A stretch of 64,000 nucleotides of DNA, taken from Maniola hyperantus (lineage: Eukaryota; Arthropoda; Insecta; Lepidoptera; Nymphalidae). The notes under the pieces are model-generated. The model saw only the letters and a list, made by a program, of their open reading frames with translations. It was not told the origin of the DNA and did not search any database. The translations under genes were made by a program, and so were the position numbers. The stretch covers positions 7,560,666 through 7,624,665 of the forward strand of contig NC_048557.2 in assembly GCF_902806685.2 (NCBI RefSeq), in the 5' to 3' direction. Numbering within the stretch: position 1 is the first letter of the stretch; each line of letters starts with the position of its first letter. This document shows positions 35,801-44,148 of this stretch, piece after piece.

Positions 35801-37631
35801 ACGTGGAGCGATTAAGATGCACGCGACAGAACGAACTGTTCGAACTATTGTTCAAGATTTTGAATCTCTTTAGTGCCAAAACGCATTTTTTTAACATCAC
35901 TACAATATTGCTAACTGTGATCTTTCTCTTGGAGATGTATTAATGAATAAACAATAGTTAGGTCGGAGTATAGATGTATATTTTTTATTTGTGTAACTTT
36001 GTATCGAAATTGAGCATAATATGCGGATGTAATGCAGCTAGTTTCTACATATTGGTTTATGGCTTTTATGTTTTTGGCATGCTGTCGTACCGATGACATT
36101 AAAATTGTAAGCTTTTTATCCATGTGTTTTATTTTGGACCTCTATTATATGCATGCGATTTTTTATTTTGTTTTGGGTAAGTTTTTCCGGCAAGCAGATG
36201 GCTGCAGAATTTATATTTTTAAAAGATGAGCTATCAAATATGCTGCGATAAATTATTGATGTGATAACGTCTAATTTTGCTATGTATATTATTCTGAGGC
36301 GTTATCTCTACAGGCGAGGTAATCGCGACGCGCGCGTAGTCCGACCTACTATCGTCGGCGATAGTATCGCCCTGTGGAGATTGGCCTATAAGATTTGTAT
36401 CGAATTTAGTGGCACGCCGATCCTGTCGCCGCGATTCTCTCTCCCTTCTCTCTTCTCGTCCATGGATATGTCTCCTTACGTGATAACTTAGGCGTCCTAG
36501 AAGTGCTGCAGGTAAAAGTAACAAGTTTGGGCCATGGAACTTGACGATTGCCCGCACATACTAAGACAGATCTATAAAGTTTACTTAGGCTTTACTCAGC
36601 CTTTAATTAGAATCAATACTAGACGGGTTTATGTGAGAGGCAAAGCTTTAACTGGCTTTAAGTCTGAGCAAAGTCCAACTATGCTCTATAAATCGTTCTA
36701 TACTCTATCCACGGAGAGAAGTTAGTCTCTGTTACGTAATCCCATACAAATGACAAAGACAAAACTAAGTGGGCGTTAACCATTTTGAGTCACCAACTAA
36801 ACGAAACTATTAGAGACATGACAACCAACAAACATCCGAAATTCCATTCGAAAACATTTCGAATGTTCGTTGGTTGTTTGTGTTGTTAGCTACTCAAAAT
36901 GTTCTTTCAAACCCGTGCCCTCGCTCGTGCGTATATGTAAATGCACCTTAAGACGTTATCACGTCAAAAGTTCCATTCATATATTATAATACGCAGCTCA
37001 CTCAATTTTTGACATTGCCCTGTTGGGTTAGTATAAGATTTTACATCTCGTTGATACAACGTTGATAGAATTCGTTCTTCGAAACAACACCGTCAGAGTA
37101 AAATGGACTTACGGTCCTTGATTTAGGCTGAGATTTATAGTGTACTTTGACTATGCTCAGACTTAGGCTGAGATCTATAGAGCGCATATTGACTTTGCTC
37201 AGACTTAAGATTGAGTTAAAACGGGACAGATTTATGTGAGAGATATAAATCTGTTTCGTTTTAACTCTGTCTTAAGTCTAAGCAAAGTCAGAGTACGCTC
37301 TACAGATCTCAACCTAAAAGTCAGAATTTCGGTTTCACCGGTTTTAATTTCCTAAGGTGTCTACTTGGAGCGCAGGCTGTAGATGTATAGACAAACTTGA
37401 GCTTTAAAACAAGGAAATTAAAGTCCATTTTACTTAAACGCTGAAATTGATCGACGATTGAATTCTAATAACGGTGAGGTATAAAATCTCATTCTAACAC
37501 TACTGTATGATTAGGAGGAGGAGGAATGTTCCACGGAAGAGAGCGAAGACGAAGAGCCGGCGCCGCGTAAGCGAGGCAAGAAGAACGTCAAAGCGTTGCA
37601 GGAGAACCCCGCCGAGTGCAAGCAGCAGTAG
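17890..37631 (+). CDS. Nap1: Nucleosome assembly protein 1 (Nap1), CaaX isoform, 395 aa
   Basis: Exons: 17890-17993, 26669-26876, 27297-27451, 28423-28553, 29356-29516, 30448-30636, 31756-31878, 37515-37631. All have GT-AG junctions with phases kept. Nap1 is a histone H2A-H2B chaperone that shuttles between cytoplasm and nucleus. Family hallmarks include SLPPNVRRRIRALRSLQKEF, FYLEVHALECKYEKMYKPL, GIPDFWYTIFKNV, MMQEHDEPI, LEFHFAPNDYFTN, NWKKGKNVTVKTIKKKQKHK, SFFNFFTPP and DFEVGHYIRERV. An acidic stretch ends exon 7, and exon 8 adds EECSTEESEDEEPAPRKRGK and ends NPAECKQQ. That end matches vertebrate NAP1L1 and is a CaaX prenylation motif. Intron 1 is 8.7 kb and is full of repeats. An alternative last exon is at 33634-33693. 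Confidence 0.95.
18646..19046. repeat. Two SINE copies in inverted orientation
   Basis: ATGGAAAACATCGTGTGGAA on the left is mirrored by TTCCTCATGATGTTTCCTTC on the right. Each side contains CCTGCATGCCTGAGAGTTCT or its complement. The right copy runs into TAACCACTAGGCTC, the tRNA-like head. The same SINE family occurs at 26372-26626 (-) and 63124-63375 (+). Confidence 0.6.
20411..20560 (+). repeat. Repeat unit rich in CCAAT/ATTGG words
   Basis: Closely similar to 35231-35369 on the other strand. Shared phrases are TGCATTGTTGCAACAAGAAT and CAGAACAATTGAGATTGTAA. CTGATTGG on the left and CCAATCAG on the right face each other. It lies in Nap1 intron 1. Confidence 0.65.
21147..21543. repeat. Family B repeat pair, head to head
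   Basis: A plus-strand piece (21147-21262) is followed by a minus-strand copy (21311-21543) ending GCGGGCATCAGCTAG. It is in Nap1 intron 1. Confidence 0.65.
22110..22848. repeat. Family C repeat pair, inverted
   Basis: A minus-strand partial copy (22110-22300) is followed by a nearly complete plus-strand copy (22430-22848). The latter opens CCGGCCAAGTGCGAGTCAGG and closes TGAGGTACGGAACCCTAAAA. The GGGTTCCGTAC word is present at both ends. The pair could fold into a long intronic hairpin. Confidence 0.7.
23041..23453 (+). repeat. Two tandem family A repeats
   Basis: Copies at 23041-23244 and 23267-23453 both run from the ACTTCGTCC-type start to CCTTTTATATATTTA. The second has lost part of its left end. 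They are in Nap1 intron 1. Confidence 0.7.
23641..23784. mobile_element. Hairpin MITE family G
   Basis: CGCTGGCCATACACAATCAA faces TTGATCATGTATGGCCAGCG. The interior GTCCAGTAAACT and AGTCTACTGGACGCCGCTT also pair. It is about 144 bp with no coding sense. Confidence 0.75.
23831..24000 (-). mobile_element. tRNA-derived SINE (tRNA-Phe-like head)
   Basis: Read on the minus strand it starts GAGCCTCGATAGCTCAACGG. It then shows an A-box-like region, an anticodon-loop-like CTGAAAT and a B box CCGGTTCAAACCCC. It ends in an AATATTCTTTTATAAAA-type tail with an A-run. A truncated second copy is at 49345-49422 (+). Confidence 0.75.
24484..24824. repeat. Family A repeat (minus) and adjoining hairpin J
   Basis: 24484-24686 is a minus-strand family A copy ending GTGAGCATAAGCTA. 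24697-24824 is an imperfect palindrome: AGGGTGTTTATGCACTCATC faces GGCTGAATGCACAAAAGCCCT with inner TATCCGTGATT and TACGGATCCG words. Confidence 0.6.
25106..25600 (+). pseudogene. RTE-type LINE fragment (reverse transcriptase C-terminus)
   Basis: One frame reads TWTIKARERQRIDAFEMWCW, then RRMLRIPWTAKRTN, LSQLGI and YFGHIIRRGDDSLEK. This is the C-terminal part of RTE-class endonuclease/reverse transcriptases common in Lepidoptera. The frame is then broken, although GGTTGCCAGGACCACGATCT matches the usual terminus. It is a 5'-truncated, dead copy in Nap1 intron 1. Confidence 0.8.
26372..26626 (-). mobile_element. tRNA-derived SINE close to Nap1 exon 2
   Basis: The tRNA-like head is at the right end (TTAACCACTAGGTCATCGCA on the plus strand). 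The body carries AGGCATGCAGGTTTCCTCAC. Same family as 63124-63375. It ends 42 bp before the exon 2 acceptor. Confidence 0.6.
27111..27270. repeat. Palindrome from two head-to-head family A ends
   Basis: AGCTTATGCTTGCGACTTCG on the left faces its near-complement CGAAGTCGTGAGCATAAGCT on the right. CAAACCCCTATTTCACCCCC faces GGGGGTGAAATAGGGGTTTG. It ends 26 bp before Nap1 exon 3. Confidence 0.85.
28286..28402 (+). repeat. Duplicated intron segment before Nap1 exon 4
   Basis: Nearly identical to 30297-30420. Shared phrases include ATATGATGACACACTACACC, GAGAATCATGATTGATTTCT and AACATGCATCACCAACTGAG. Each copy stands a few tens of bases before a Nap1 acceptor (exons 4 and 6). Confidence 0.9.
28595..28700 (+). 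pseudogene. Relic of a non-LTR retrotransposon C-terminus
   Basis: One frame reads RVVHIWN, a stop, then LPKDVVMSSSVNHFKNRLDK. This resembles the usual end of many insect non-LTR reverse transcriptases. It is short, interrupted and intronic. Confidence 0.5.
28733..28831. mobile_element. Hairpin MITE family H
   Basis: CTTACTGCCGCACTAAGAGT and CGCTTAATCGTTACTTAAGG face TGAGTAACGATTAAGCGACT and GAGTGCGGCTGTAAG. It is about 99 bp with strong pairing and lies in a Nap1 intron. Confidence 0.75.
28984..29310 (+). repeat. Degraded family C repeat
   Basis: It carries GGTTCCGTACCATTGTACAA near the start. Near the end it has TCAACGGGAAGTACCCTATA and CAGACAGACAGTGAAGTGAT. It lies just before Nap1 exon 5. 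Confidence 0.6.
29911..30240. repeat. Two tandem copies of hairpin MITE family F
   Basis: The units 29911-30070 and about 30067-30240 each begin ATTGTGGCTAATTCC. Each contains the CTATTGCTATCCCTTTCATA palindromic core and ends GAGAATCGGC. They are head-to-tail in a Nap1 intron. Confidence 0.75.
30691..30880 (+). pseudogene. RTE-type LINE 3' end
   Basis: Frame-shifted reading gives the terminal phrases TDDIR, RVAESHWIQAVQDRGVWKSL and QETYVQE typical of RTE elements. A GATAATGATAATGATGAA simple repeat follows, the usual tail of the family. Confidence 0.65.
30965..31425 (+). pseudogene. 5'-truncated non-LTR retrotransposon fragment
   Basis: The open frame includes KTSRADLTIAFRLRSGHIPT and a zinc-knuckle-like CSTCGVIEDIYHVLLEC, as found after the RT or RNase H of LINE proteins. 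It ends near 31340. AAATAAAGAG with a poly(A) run follows (to about 31430). The reverse transcriptase core is absent. Confidence 0.7.
31525..31680. mobile_element. Hairpin MITE family E
   Basis: TAAGCTGAGATCTATAGAGC faces GCTCTATAGATCTCAGCCTTA, with GACTTTGCTCAGACTTAA and TTAAGTCTAAGCAAAGCC inside. Copies: 37124-37316 (with a nested start), 38662-38815, 41087-41232 and 41232-41350. An eroded one is near 36565-36700. Confidence 0.8.
32004..32125. repeat. Imperfect palindrome, arms cctcacgcgccat
   Basis: CCTCACGCGCCATTCTAAC faces GTTACATGGCGCGTGAGG. Inner GTCAAAAGTA and TACTTTTGAC words also pair. It is a likely MITE in a Nap1 intron. Confidence 0.65.
32397..32542. repeat. Imperfect palindrome, arms gcacctttagaattata
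   Basis: GCACCTTTAGAATTATAGAG faces TATAATTCTAAAGGTGC. Inner GACCTAATTC and GAATTAGGTC pair too. It is a likely MITE in a Nap1 intron. Confidence 0.7.
33634..33693 (+). CDS. Nap1: Alternative last coding exon of Nap1 (non-CaaX isoform, 376 aa in total)
   Basis: After acceptor TTGTTTTCAG the frame continues from exon 7 in phase 0 and reads EDSYSDEDSGTEEISDAED then stop. AATAAA at 33844-33849 provides a polyadenylation signal. The exon lies 3.8 kb before the CaaX-coding exon, so the choice is between polyadenylation here and splicing on. This isoform keeps an acidic tail but lacks the basic RKRGKKN segment and the terminal CKQQ. Confidence 0.85.
   Translation, partial: EDSYSDEDSGTEEISDAED
34709..34806. 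repeat. Palindrome, arms agcgtaatttataaaggt
   Basis: AGCGTAATTTATAAAGGT faces ACCTTTATAAATTACGCT, with GAGGAGA and TCTCCTC inside. It lies between the two alternative last exons of Nap1. Confidence 0.75.
35231..35369 (-). repeat. Second copy of the CCAAT-rich repeat
   Basis: The minus strand matches 20411-20560 closely. It lies in the long last intron of Nap1. Confidence 0.65.
37124..37316. mobile_element. Hairpin MITE family E with duplicated left end
   Basis: TTTAGGCTGAGATTTATAG at 37123 and TTAGGCTGAGATCTATAGAG at 37162 are two left ends facing one right end at about 37316. This may be a nested or slipped copy. It lies 200 bp before the CaaX exon of Nap1. Confidence 0.7.
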
Positions 37632-40581
37632 CCTCCGCAACGACTGAATATAGCTGTCCCTGCGTTGTCTGGATCTACTTTAAGGGGATTGTATTCGTAG
37701 TGCGCTGCAAACAAACGTAGTTTGGCTCACATTTTAATACTAACCAATTCAACTCCAATGAAGTTTTGTAGATACGTTCTAGGAAGTAATATCTTTGTGC
37801 GTCTGTAGGTTTCCAGATTAACGTTAAAATATTCAGTTTTATTGTTACACAGTTTCAAGAATTTACATAATTATTGTATCAGTGTGGACTTTAAAACGTA
37901 GTTATTTTTCGAGAAATCTAGCTAGCCACAAACATCTTATCTCGTGGTTTAACGACATCGAAGCTCGTGAATTTCCAGCGAAAAGAGCAAGAAAGAGGGT
38001 AGTTCGCTACTGCCCTTCACAGCTCGATCTTCATCTCTCGTAGCACCGCAGTCCCGTCGGGACCACGACCCGTGCAATTGGGTTAAAATATCGACTAATA
38101 AAAACATCAAATTAATTGTGGAATGTACCCGTTATCTACATTAAAATATTATGTAATATATATTACTTTTTAATATTACTTCTAGTTTGATTGGTCAATG
38201 TTCAAATGAAAATCTAACTACGTTTGTATGGAGTGAGTGTCGGAGCGATCGCCGTTAAGAACTCTGGTATTGACTATCGGGGTGACATTTTATACATAAC
38301 ATATGAATGGCGTCAGGTAAAAAGAACTCTGACTTTGAACCTGCGCAGTGGGTGAATTATCGATCTATATTAGCAGTATGACAGTGGGAGGGTGGGGCTG
38401 GTTCGTCATTATTGATTTAAATGCGCGGATATTGCACATCCACATTTCCAAAGCTGTTTTTACTGACAGCTTTGCCTGTCTATGATTCGTAGCCATAGAG
38501 ATAAGCACTTTGCTCAGCTTGCGTTCATTAAATATTGTAAGATGTATTTCGGAAGTGTCCAGCCTGTCACAAGTATTGTTAGCGACATTTCGACATGGCG
38601 ATCGGGGTATGAGCGGAGTCGTGCAGGAGGGGACGCCCCGCTCTCCCGCGGTCTTATAGTTTTAGGCTGAGATCTATAGAGCCCACTTCTGACTTTGCTC
38701 AGACTTAAGATTGAGTCAAAAAGAGACAGATTTATGTGAGAGATATAGATCTGTCTCGTTTTAAGTCTGTCTTAAGTCTAAGTTAAGTCAGAGTGCACTC
38801 TATAGATCTCACCCTATGTGTTACACGAGCCCGTATCGACCGCGTTTATCAATTTCGTCGTTGCTTGCAGTTTTGTGTATTGAAAAATACTTCAGTTGAT
38901 ATAAAAATGAAAATGAAAATAAAATAACCAATAATCCATTCCCAAACACGTGAACTAGCCTGAAAAGTATTAGGTAGAATATTGTGACATTGAACGGAAA
39001 AATAATTGTTATAAATACACTGGATATGACTGTATCACTGTACACAGTCATATCGAAAAGAAGTCATGTCTAAAATAAAATCCGATTTAAAATCAGTAAT
39101 TAAAATCACTTTCACAATGGTTTACAACAAATGTTTGTAGCGATCTTAGTATAAGTTCATTTGATTTTGATTGTGATGAATAAAAATATTACATTAAAAA
39201 AGGTGGTAATAATTTTACTCTCATTTTGTTGAGTACAAAAAAATTATCGATATTGTAGGTACCCAGTACATCCATCACACCACCACCGCCCAGTCTGGGG
39301 TTTCGGATCCATAGTGGGTGATGAGACCCGCCAGTCCAGTCACTATGGATCCAAATCCCAGTGATGTTGACTGCTACATACAACTGCCAGGTTGGCTGCA
39401 CTCGCCAGAGAAGTCAATCAACCAAGTCATAATTGACACATTTGGATGCATCACATCTGTTCCAGCGCGTTTGAGCAATAGTGCATGTCAAACTGCCTAT
39501 AGCGCAGGTCGTCCACAACTCCAGTATACTGCTACCTAAACTTCAACAGTCCAGTCGGTGTAGCTAAGAGCAAACTAATCAGAATCACATATCAAGTTCC
39601 AACAAAAAAGCATACCTACATTAAAAAAGGTAAGTGATGATGCAGTCTAAAATGAAAACGGGCTAACTTTGAAAGAGTATGGCAGTTTTATTAAACCTGT
39701 ACTCATTGTAGGTTTCTACAGGGTGTCGTGCCGGAACCCAATTTAAAAATGAAAATTCCTAGATTGCCAGGAATCGAACGGGAGGGTTTTGGATTCAGGA
39801 TATAGCCTAGGCGCTACGCACACTTATAGAGTGAGTTAAGCCGAGATGCGGTGTGTTATAGCTGAAATTAACCTGTACCTATTTACTTTGTCATAAAGAC
39901 GTCCGCGCTGCGCGCGGATCGCTCGAAAGCGTCGCGAATCCTTTGTTTGTTTTGTTTTAGTATACCGATTTCAACCGTAAGTCAACGGTTACTTGTGACA
40001 AGCTAGACACTAGTTGAGACAGTTGAGTGCTGCTCTGCTCTGTTTTTCTATGGCTGGCCATTAGTTGACATTACTGTTAAATAAAAATACCTTTAGCTAT
40101 TTTTATAAGTAGACCAATAACAATATCATATACCAATATCGAATACCACACTGTTAACCAATAATATGGTTGTGGACTATTAAATGCCTGATGTGTGGCT
40201 TAAATTTTTTCGTTCGTATGAAATTGCAACTTGTTACTTGGTGCTAATGACGGCGCTACTGACTAATGTACGTATATTATAATGTCAACAATTTTATTGT
40301 CAGTCAGTTAGTTAGTCCTTTTGTATGATACAGATATCATTTATACAACCAGTGCATAAATTGAGCAATGCTTTGCCATTATTCTTTTGAAATTCAATAA
40401 ATTGACATTCCTTTAAGACACAATTTACTGAAGAGAATTTTCCGCCTGTTAATAATCTAAAAGTAGTTTATAAATGAATAAATTAATGGCGAAATCATAA
40501 TACCTACATGCAGTATTTAATCTAAATATTAGTAGGCGTCACAAATTGATGAAAAAAACTGTTAAATCTGTATTTACTACT

Positions 40582-40793
40582 CGTGCGCAATATGTTGAGA
40601 CCTGGGGGGCGGTGACGCCACAGACGCGTGGTTGTACTGTAGACAAAAATCGGAGCGCGTCGTCGTTGCGTGACGTAAGCAAGTACGAGACTAAGATGTT
40701 AAAAAAATGGCGTTGTCTACAGTACAACACGGGAGCTTGAGGGCAAGCGGGCGGAGGGTTGCATTCCAGGCGAGTCTCAACTTATCGCGCACG
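40582..40793. mobile_element. Foldback element of about 212 bp
   Basis: The left end CGTGCGCAATATGTTGAGAC faces GAGTCTCAACTTATCGCGCACG. TTGTACTGTAGACAAAAAT faces GTTGTCTACAGTACAACACG. It is non-coding and is unlike the other hairpin families here. Confidence 0.7.
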
Positions 40794-41623
40794 GGTAGTA
40801 TGTCTGCTTCAGACAGTTTATAAATGAATGTGATGAAGTGAAAACTGCTCTTTCATACATTTAACTGTCTAATAACACTGTACCTATATTACATGTAATC
40901 GTAATCGAACAAGCTGTATAAACCCTGTATGTGAATAATATTACAGTTGAAATCTGTAAATTAGTGTTATCCTACACAAGCTACTAGGTTATTTGTACCT
41001 ACACTATATTTTTTAAATAAATTAATTTTAGACATACTGGTTATCTTTTATTTCAATTTACCTCTCTGCCTTTAAATAAGTATACTAAGGCCGAGATAGA
41101 GCGCTCTTTGACTTTGCTCAGACTTAAGATTGAGTTAAAACGAGACAGATTTATGTGAGAGATATAGCTCTGTCTCGTTTTAACTCTTAAGTTTAAGCAA
41201 AGTCAGAGTGCGCTCTATAGATCTCACCCTAAGGCTGAGATCTTAAGACTTAAGACAATATTAAAGCGAGACAGCGTTATATCGCTGTTATAAAATTTTA
41301 ACTGAAACTAAAGTCTGAGCAAAGTCAAATTACGCTCTATAGATCTCATCCGACCAATCAGATGTTTGTGATGGCGATCACATTTTTTCAATAAAAAACT
41401 TAGGTCTCGACTGAACACATCTCTTCGCTCCTATTAGGCCGTATTCAACAAAACGGACACGGATGGAGATGTGTTTAGCAGCCCTATCACATTACTTATC
41501 TTGGTTTTAAATGTAATAACCATGCCAAATTATCGATAAAAAAAGCGCGTTAAATCATTGTGACGTCACATGCCAGTATTATTACTAGCACTTGTTTTGG
41601 CGTTTCATAAAAAGATACTGGAT

Positions 41624-41762
41624 TTGACTATAGTCGACGCATTTTAAACTGAGTCGTCGAGTTATCTGTCTGTTTCGCTCGCACTTACAGGTCGTAGGTA
41701 AGTGCGAGTGAAACAGACAACTCGACGACCTAGTTTAAAATGCGGCGACTATAGTTGTCAAA
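41624..41762. mobile_element. Strong inverted repeat of about 139 bp
   Basis: TTGACTATAGTCGACGCATT and GTCGTCGAGTTATCTGTCTG face CAGACAACTCGACGACCTAG and GCGGCGACTATAGTTGTCAA. TCGCTCGCACTTAC and GTAAGTGCGAG pair at the centre. Probable MITE. Confidence 0.75.
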
Positions 41763-42490
41763 CAGCTGAGTGCATTTCTCATGTTGAAAACGTGAATTTA
41801 ATTTTCATTGTACCTACAGTTATAAAAATAAAAAACGGAATTAGGTATACTATAGTGTATTTTATTAGCTATTGCACATACATATTATAAAAACGGTTAC
41901 ACGTCTTCCAATTCAATCATTTTATTCGCACAATATAATATAACATGTTAGTTTGAACGATTTTTGATAGGTAGGTATAATAATTATGTAGATAAAAGGG
42001 AAATGCAATAAAATGCATAGTCGCAGAAACAACGTACAAAAACGTCACATGTCCAAAGGTACACTTATTACAAAAAAATCGATTTAGAATAAAATATGTC
42101 CTATTCAAATACGTAAGTAATAGGTACCTACGATTTTTTTTAAATATTTCTTGTGATACTGGCTTGCAATCATGTAGTATCTATAAAATATTTCCTAGTA
42201 CATACATCCTTTCGTTTCGCTTAATAAATATAAATTTCATGATATGAAAATAATTTTCAAAGTAGTCAAGTATAATAAAACCAAATCCATACAATTATCG
42301 TTTTTAGTTTCTTTGTTTTGGTCTTGTTTATTTCATGTTTTGTGTGCCATAAAGTTTTTCTAACTATCTATCTATATCTTATAAATAAATGCGAAATTAT
42401 CTGTCTGTCCATCTGCTAGCTTTTCAGGGCCCATCCAAATTTTGTATAGGGATAGGTTGTCTCCCAGATAGGAAGGAAGGGGTAGGAAGC

Positions 42491-42713
42491 TATATAAAGT
42501 CTGTTCACTAACAAAGTGTCGCTACCCAACTTGTGTTTTATATTTATATTCGTATTTTATTACAATAACCATAAGAATAATATAGTATTCTATTTTATTC
42601 TTAGAATAGTAAACATTTATTTATCAAACGCAGTGAAAAATAACATAATAAAAGCAAAATATTAGTGTGCCTGCGGGTGTAGCGACACTAAGTCAGCGAA
42701 CAGACTTTATATA
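42491..42713. mobile_element. MITE with TATAAAGTCTGTTC terminal repeats
   Basis: The left end TATATAAAGTCTGTTCACTA and GTGTCGCTACCC are mirrored at the right by GGGTGTAGCGACACTAAGTC and GAACAGACTTTATATA. It is inserted in a minus-strand family B repeat, whose two halves lie at 42368-42480 and 42715-42815. Confidence 0.8.
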
Positions 42714-42939
42714 GAAGTTTTATCCCGGAAAATCAAACAGTTCCTACGGGATTCTTGAATAACCCAAGAATTACCTAAATCCACCCGGATGACGTCGTGG
42801 GCGTGTTCTACTTGGTACAGAGATACTAGCATTCTAGAGAATGGCAAAGACACTTTTTATGCCATAAAATCAAAGTGTTCCCACAGGATTTTTCAGTAAC
42901 CTAAATCCACGCGGATAAAGTCTTATGCATCATCTAGTA

Positions 42940-43085
42940 TAGTACGCGGCAGAAAATAATGTACATCGACCTTTAGAATATTTCGGCTTTGTAGAGCGTT
43001 GTCTCTGTCACTCATACCTATGAGACAATGCTCTACAAAACCACTATTCTAAAGGTCGATGTATATTATTTTCTGCTGCGTACTG
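42940..43085. mobile_element. Hairpin MITE family D
   Basis: The left end is TAGTACGCGGCAGAAAATAA and the right end TTTTCTGCTGCGTACTG, with TA on both sides. The arms pair through ATGTACATCGACCTTTAGAA. It is among the better-preserved copies. Confidence 0.8.
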
Positions 43086-43735
43086 TACTAGAATTAATTA
43101 TTGGCAGCCAACAACAATGACTTGTCATGAGAGTTAAAATTAATAAGGTTATTTCTATTTTCTATGTTATTTCATTAATACCTTCCCATAAAAACTTAAA
43201 TTGATTGTTTCAAGTTTCAAAATTTTCAATTATTTACTATATTATAATGATTATTATTAAAAGTATTAAAAATTTGTGGTAAGTAAAATGTAAAAAAAAA
43301 TCTAATCTACAATCTTCTGAACTTTCTGATTTCATTGAGAGAACCTTTCTTATTTGATTTGATTTCAGTCCAGCATTAAGAGGAGTCTACTTCGAGCGCG
43401 CTTTATACAAACGAAGTTAGATTATTGTTTTAATATTAATCAATCAAACTCAAAGAATTTTGACAGACACACGCTAGAAACTAATAAATCAGTGGTTTGT
43501 CAGATTTGTACAAAAATATGTGGCTTCAAAGTTACACAGGCTCCAAGCGTTGTATGTAAATTGTAAATACAATAAGCTTGTGTAACTTTTGAACAAACAT
43601 TACATAATAACACATAACATACAAAATATTTTGTAATATTTTGTAATTTGTCGTATGTTGTGTATAAACGGATTTGAGTCTAGAATCTAGATAGGTATCT
43701 CTATCTTATGTTGAGTTGTTTCCCGATAGTATCGA

Positions 43736-44010
43736 GTTAGTGTTTAGTGAAGACCGTTTTAATATGCATGACGTATGACAGTGCTCTTCTATTTTCTGTA
43801 TTTTCTTTTGTAATATATACTTTCGTAATCACCGGAGTTCTGCGTTCAATTGACCGTCGCGGTCAAACATTTTTTGTAAGACATGGCCGTGGTAATGGTT
43901 CAAGTTCAATAGAATATGACGTATCGCAGCAGCGCGGCAGATACAGCCCCACGGGAATCTGACCTTACTAGGATCATCTTGAGGAACATTCCTCAAAAGC
44001 CGGCAACGCA
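43736..44010 (-). pseudogene. Broken duplicate pieces of the TCP11L1 last exon
   Basis: Plus-strand GTGAAGACCGTTTTAATATG (43747) resembles GTGAAGACCGCTTTGTTGTG in exon 9. ACGTATCGCAGCAGCG and CCCCACGGGAATCTGAC (43920-43963), then AGGATCATCTTGAGGAAC, follow exon 9 in order. GTTCTGCGTTCAATTGACCG resembles the exon's downstream flank at 44092. The pieces are shuffled and not open. Confidence 0.7.
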
Positions 44011-44148
44011 TTTGTAGTTCTGGTGCTGCAAATGTTCAAGGGGGGCGGTTATCATTAAATATCAGGTGATTTGACTGTCTCAGCCTCGGAGTTCTGCGTT
44101 CGCTTATGTCATTTTACCGTCGCGGTCAACTTCTGTGTAAAGGCAAAC

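Larger units (their letters stand above)
37632..44148. other. Repeat-rich intergenic region between Nap1 and TCP11L1
   Basis: It starts with the Nap1 3' UTR (possible AATAAA near 38097). It holds family E hairpins (38662-38815, 41087-41350), a GC-rich block (38594-38650) and a tRNA-like SINE remnant (39715-39830, -). It also holds a foldback element (40582-40793), an inverted repeat (41624-41762), nested repeats (42368-42935), MITE D (42940-43085) and pieces of the TCP11L1 last exon (43736-44010). The open frames at 39318-39539 and 40546-40740 have no recognisable motifs. I see no host gene. Confidence 0.6.

Noticed and set aside
36234..36557. 107-codon minus-strand open frame in the Nap1 last intron
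   Set aside because: Low-complexity Arg-rich product, no motif, no splice signals or homologous neighbours recognised.
39715..39830. Minus-strand tRNA gene
   Set aside because: A B-box-like GTTCGATTCC is present but no complete cloverleaf. It fits a decayed SINE better.
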